A DNA stretch of 64,000 nucleotides, from contig JAACJK010000001.1 in the NCBI GenBank assembly GCA_013368325.1, positions 558,001 to 622,000 on the forward strand. The letters run 5' to 3'. Below the pieces are notes generated by a model, which worked only from the letters and a program-made list of their open reading frames with translations, did no database searches and was not told the DNA's origin. Origin of the DNA: Ephemerocybe angulata (taxonomy: Eukaryota > Basidiomycota > Agaricomycetes > Agaricales > Psathyrellaceae). Of this stretch, positions 63,861 to 64,000 are shown in pieces (position 1 is the first letter of the stretch; every line of letters begins with the position of its first letter). The position numbers and the translations under genes are program-made.

Positions 63861-64000
63861 AATAGAAGCGCTCGTCCGGGGGATCGGCCGGATTTGAGGG
63901 TACGAAAAGACACGAAGATTAAAATTTGCAAGGCGGGTGTATACAAACAAAAGTATAAGCTACCAAGCCCATGGTTGTGTAGGCTTCCGAGCACGGGACG

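Noticed and set aside
1..64000. Biosynthetic gene cluster
   Set aside because: Only one P450, truncated, and no polyketide synthase, NRPS, terpene cyclase or transporter genes nearby.

Overview
The window is nuclear DNA of a filamentous basidiomycete, most probably a mushroom-forming agaricomycete. Genes are cut by many short introns, mostly 43-75 bp, with GT(A/G)NGT donors, CTAAC-like branch sites and C/TAG acceptors. The protein families also fit: a large expansion of F-box/leucine-rich-repeat (LRR) genes, secreted ricin-B proteins with an agaricomycete-type C-terminal domain, a DUF1996 secreted protein and a mushroom-type cytochrome P450 fragment. Nothing looks bacterial, viral or organellar. 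No rRNA, tRNA or CRISPR array was found. Exon models were built by hand from splice signals and reading-frame continuity. Where I give a residue count, the exon lengths sum to a whole number of codons.

Bases 1-24,000 form a gene-dense mixed block. It holds the end of an F-box/LRR gene, a class-3 lipase, a tandem pair of secreted ricin-B proteins, two more F-box/LRR genes of the first subfamily, the casein kinase 2 beta subunit, a forkhead transcription factor, a lineage-type unknown with an NLR-like N-terminal leader, an LRR-SAP protein and two tandem F-box/LRR genes of a second subfamily. Bases 24,000-40,600 carry conserved single genes: a four-BRCT Dpb11/TopBP1/Rad4 homologue, a DUF1996 secreted protein and a MINDY deubiquitinase. 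Three further F-box/LRR genes lie among them.

Bases 40,700-49,150 are a duplication-rich stretch. A segment of about 1.5 kb carrying one small two-exon gene occurs twice as a direct repeat, with two divergent F-box/LRR genes (one frameshifted) between the copies. A dispersed inverted repeat links this stretch with the gene-poor interval at 33-36 kb.

Bases 49,150-64,000 are the dynamic, transposon-marked end. A P450 gene is truncated at its 3' side next to an LTR-like element, and a hAT-type MITE with an 8-bp target duplication sits at one of its splice junctions. Minisatellites follow. Next come two divergently transcribed unknown genes, one with a mid-protein Zn2Cys6-type cluster and an in-frame duplicated exon. 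Two small lineage-type genes follow; the second is split by another hAT-type MITE. The window ends in CG-rich repeats.

There is no obvious metabolic gene cluster. The shared theme is expansion of substrate-adaptor-like F-box/LRR genes among conserved housekeeping genes (CK2, replication checkpoint, deubiquitination). The most notable single observations are a 2-nt microexon required by the DUF1996 gene, a start codon split by an intron in the CK2-beta gene, and two precisely delimited hAT-type MITE insertions.
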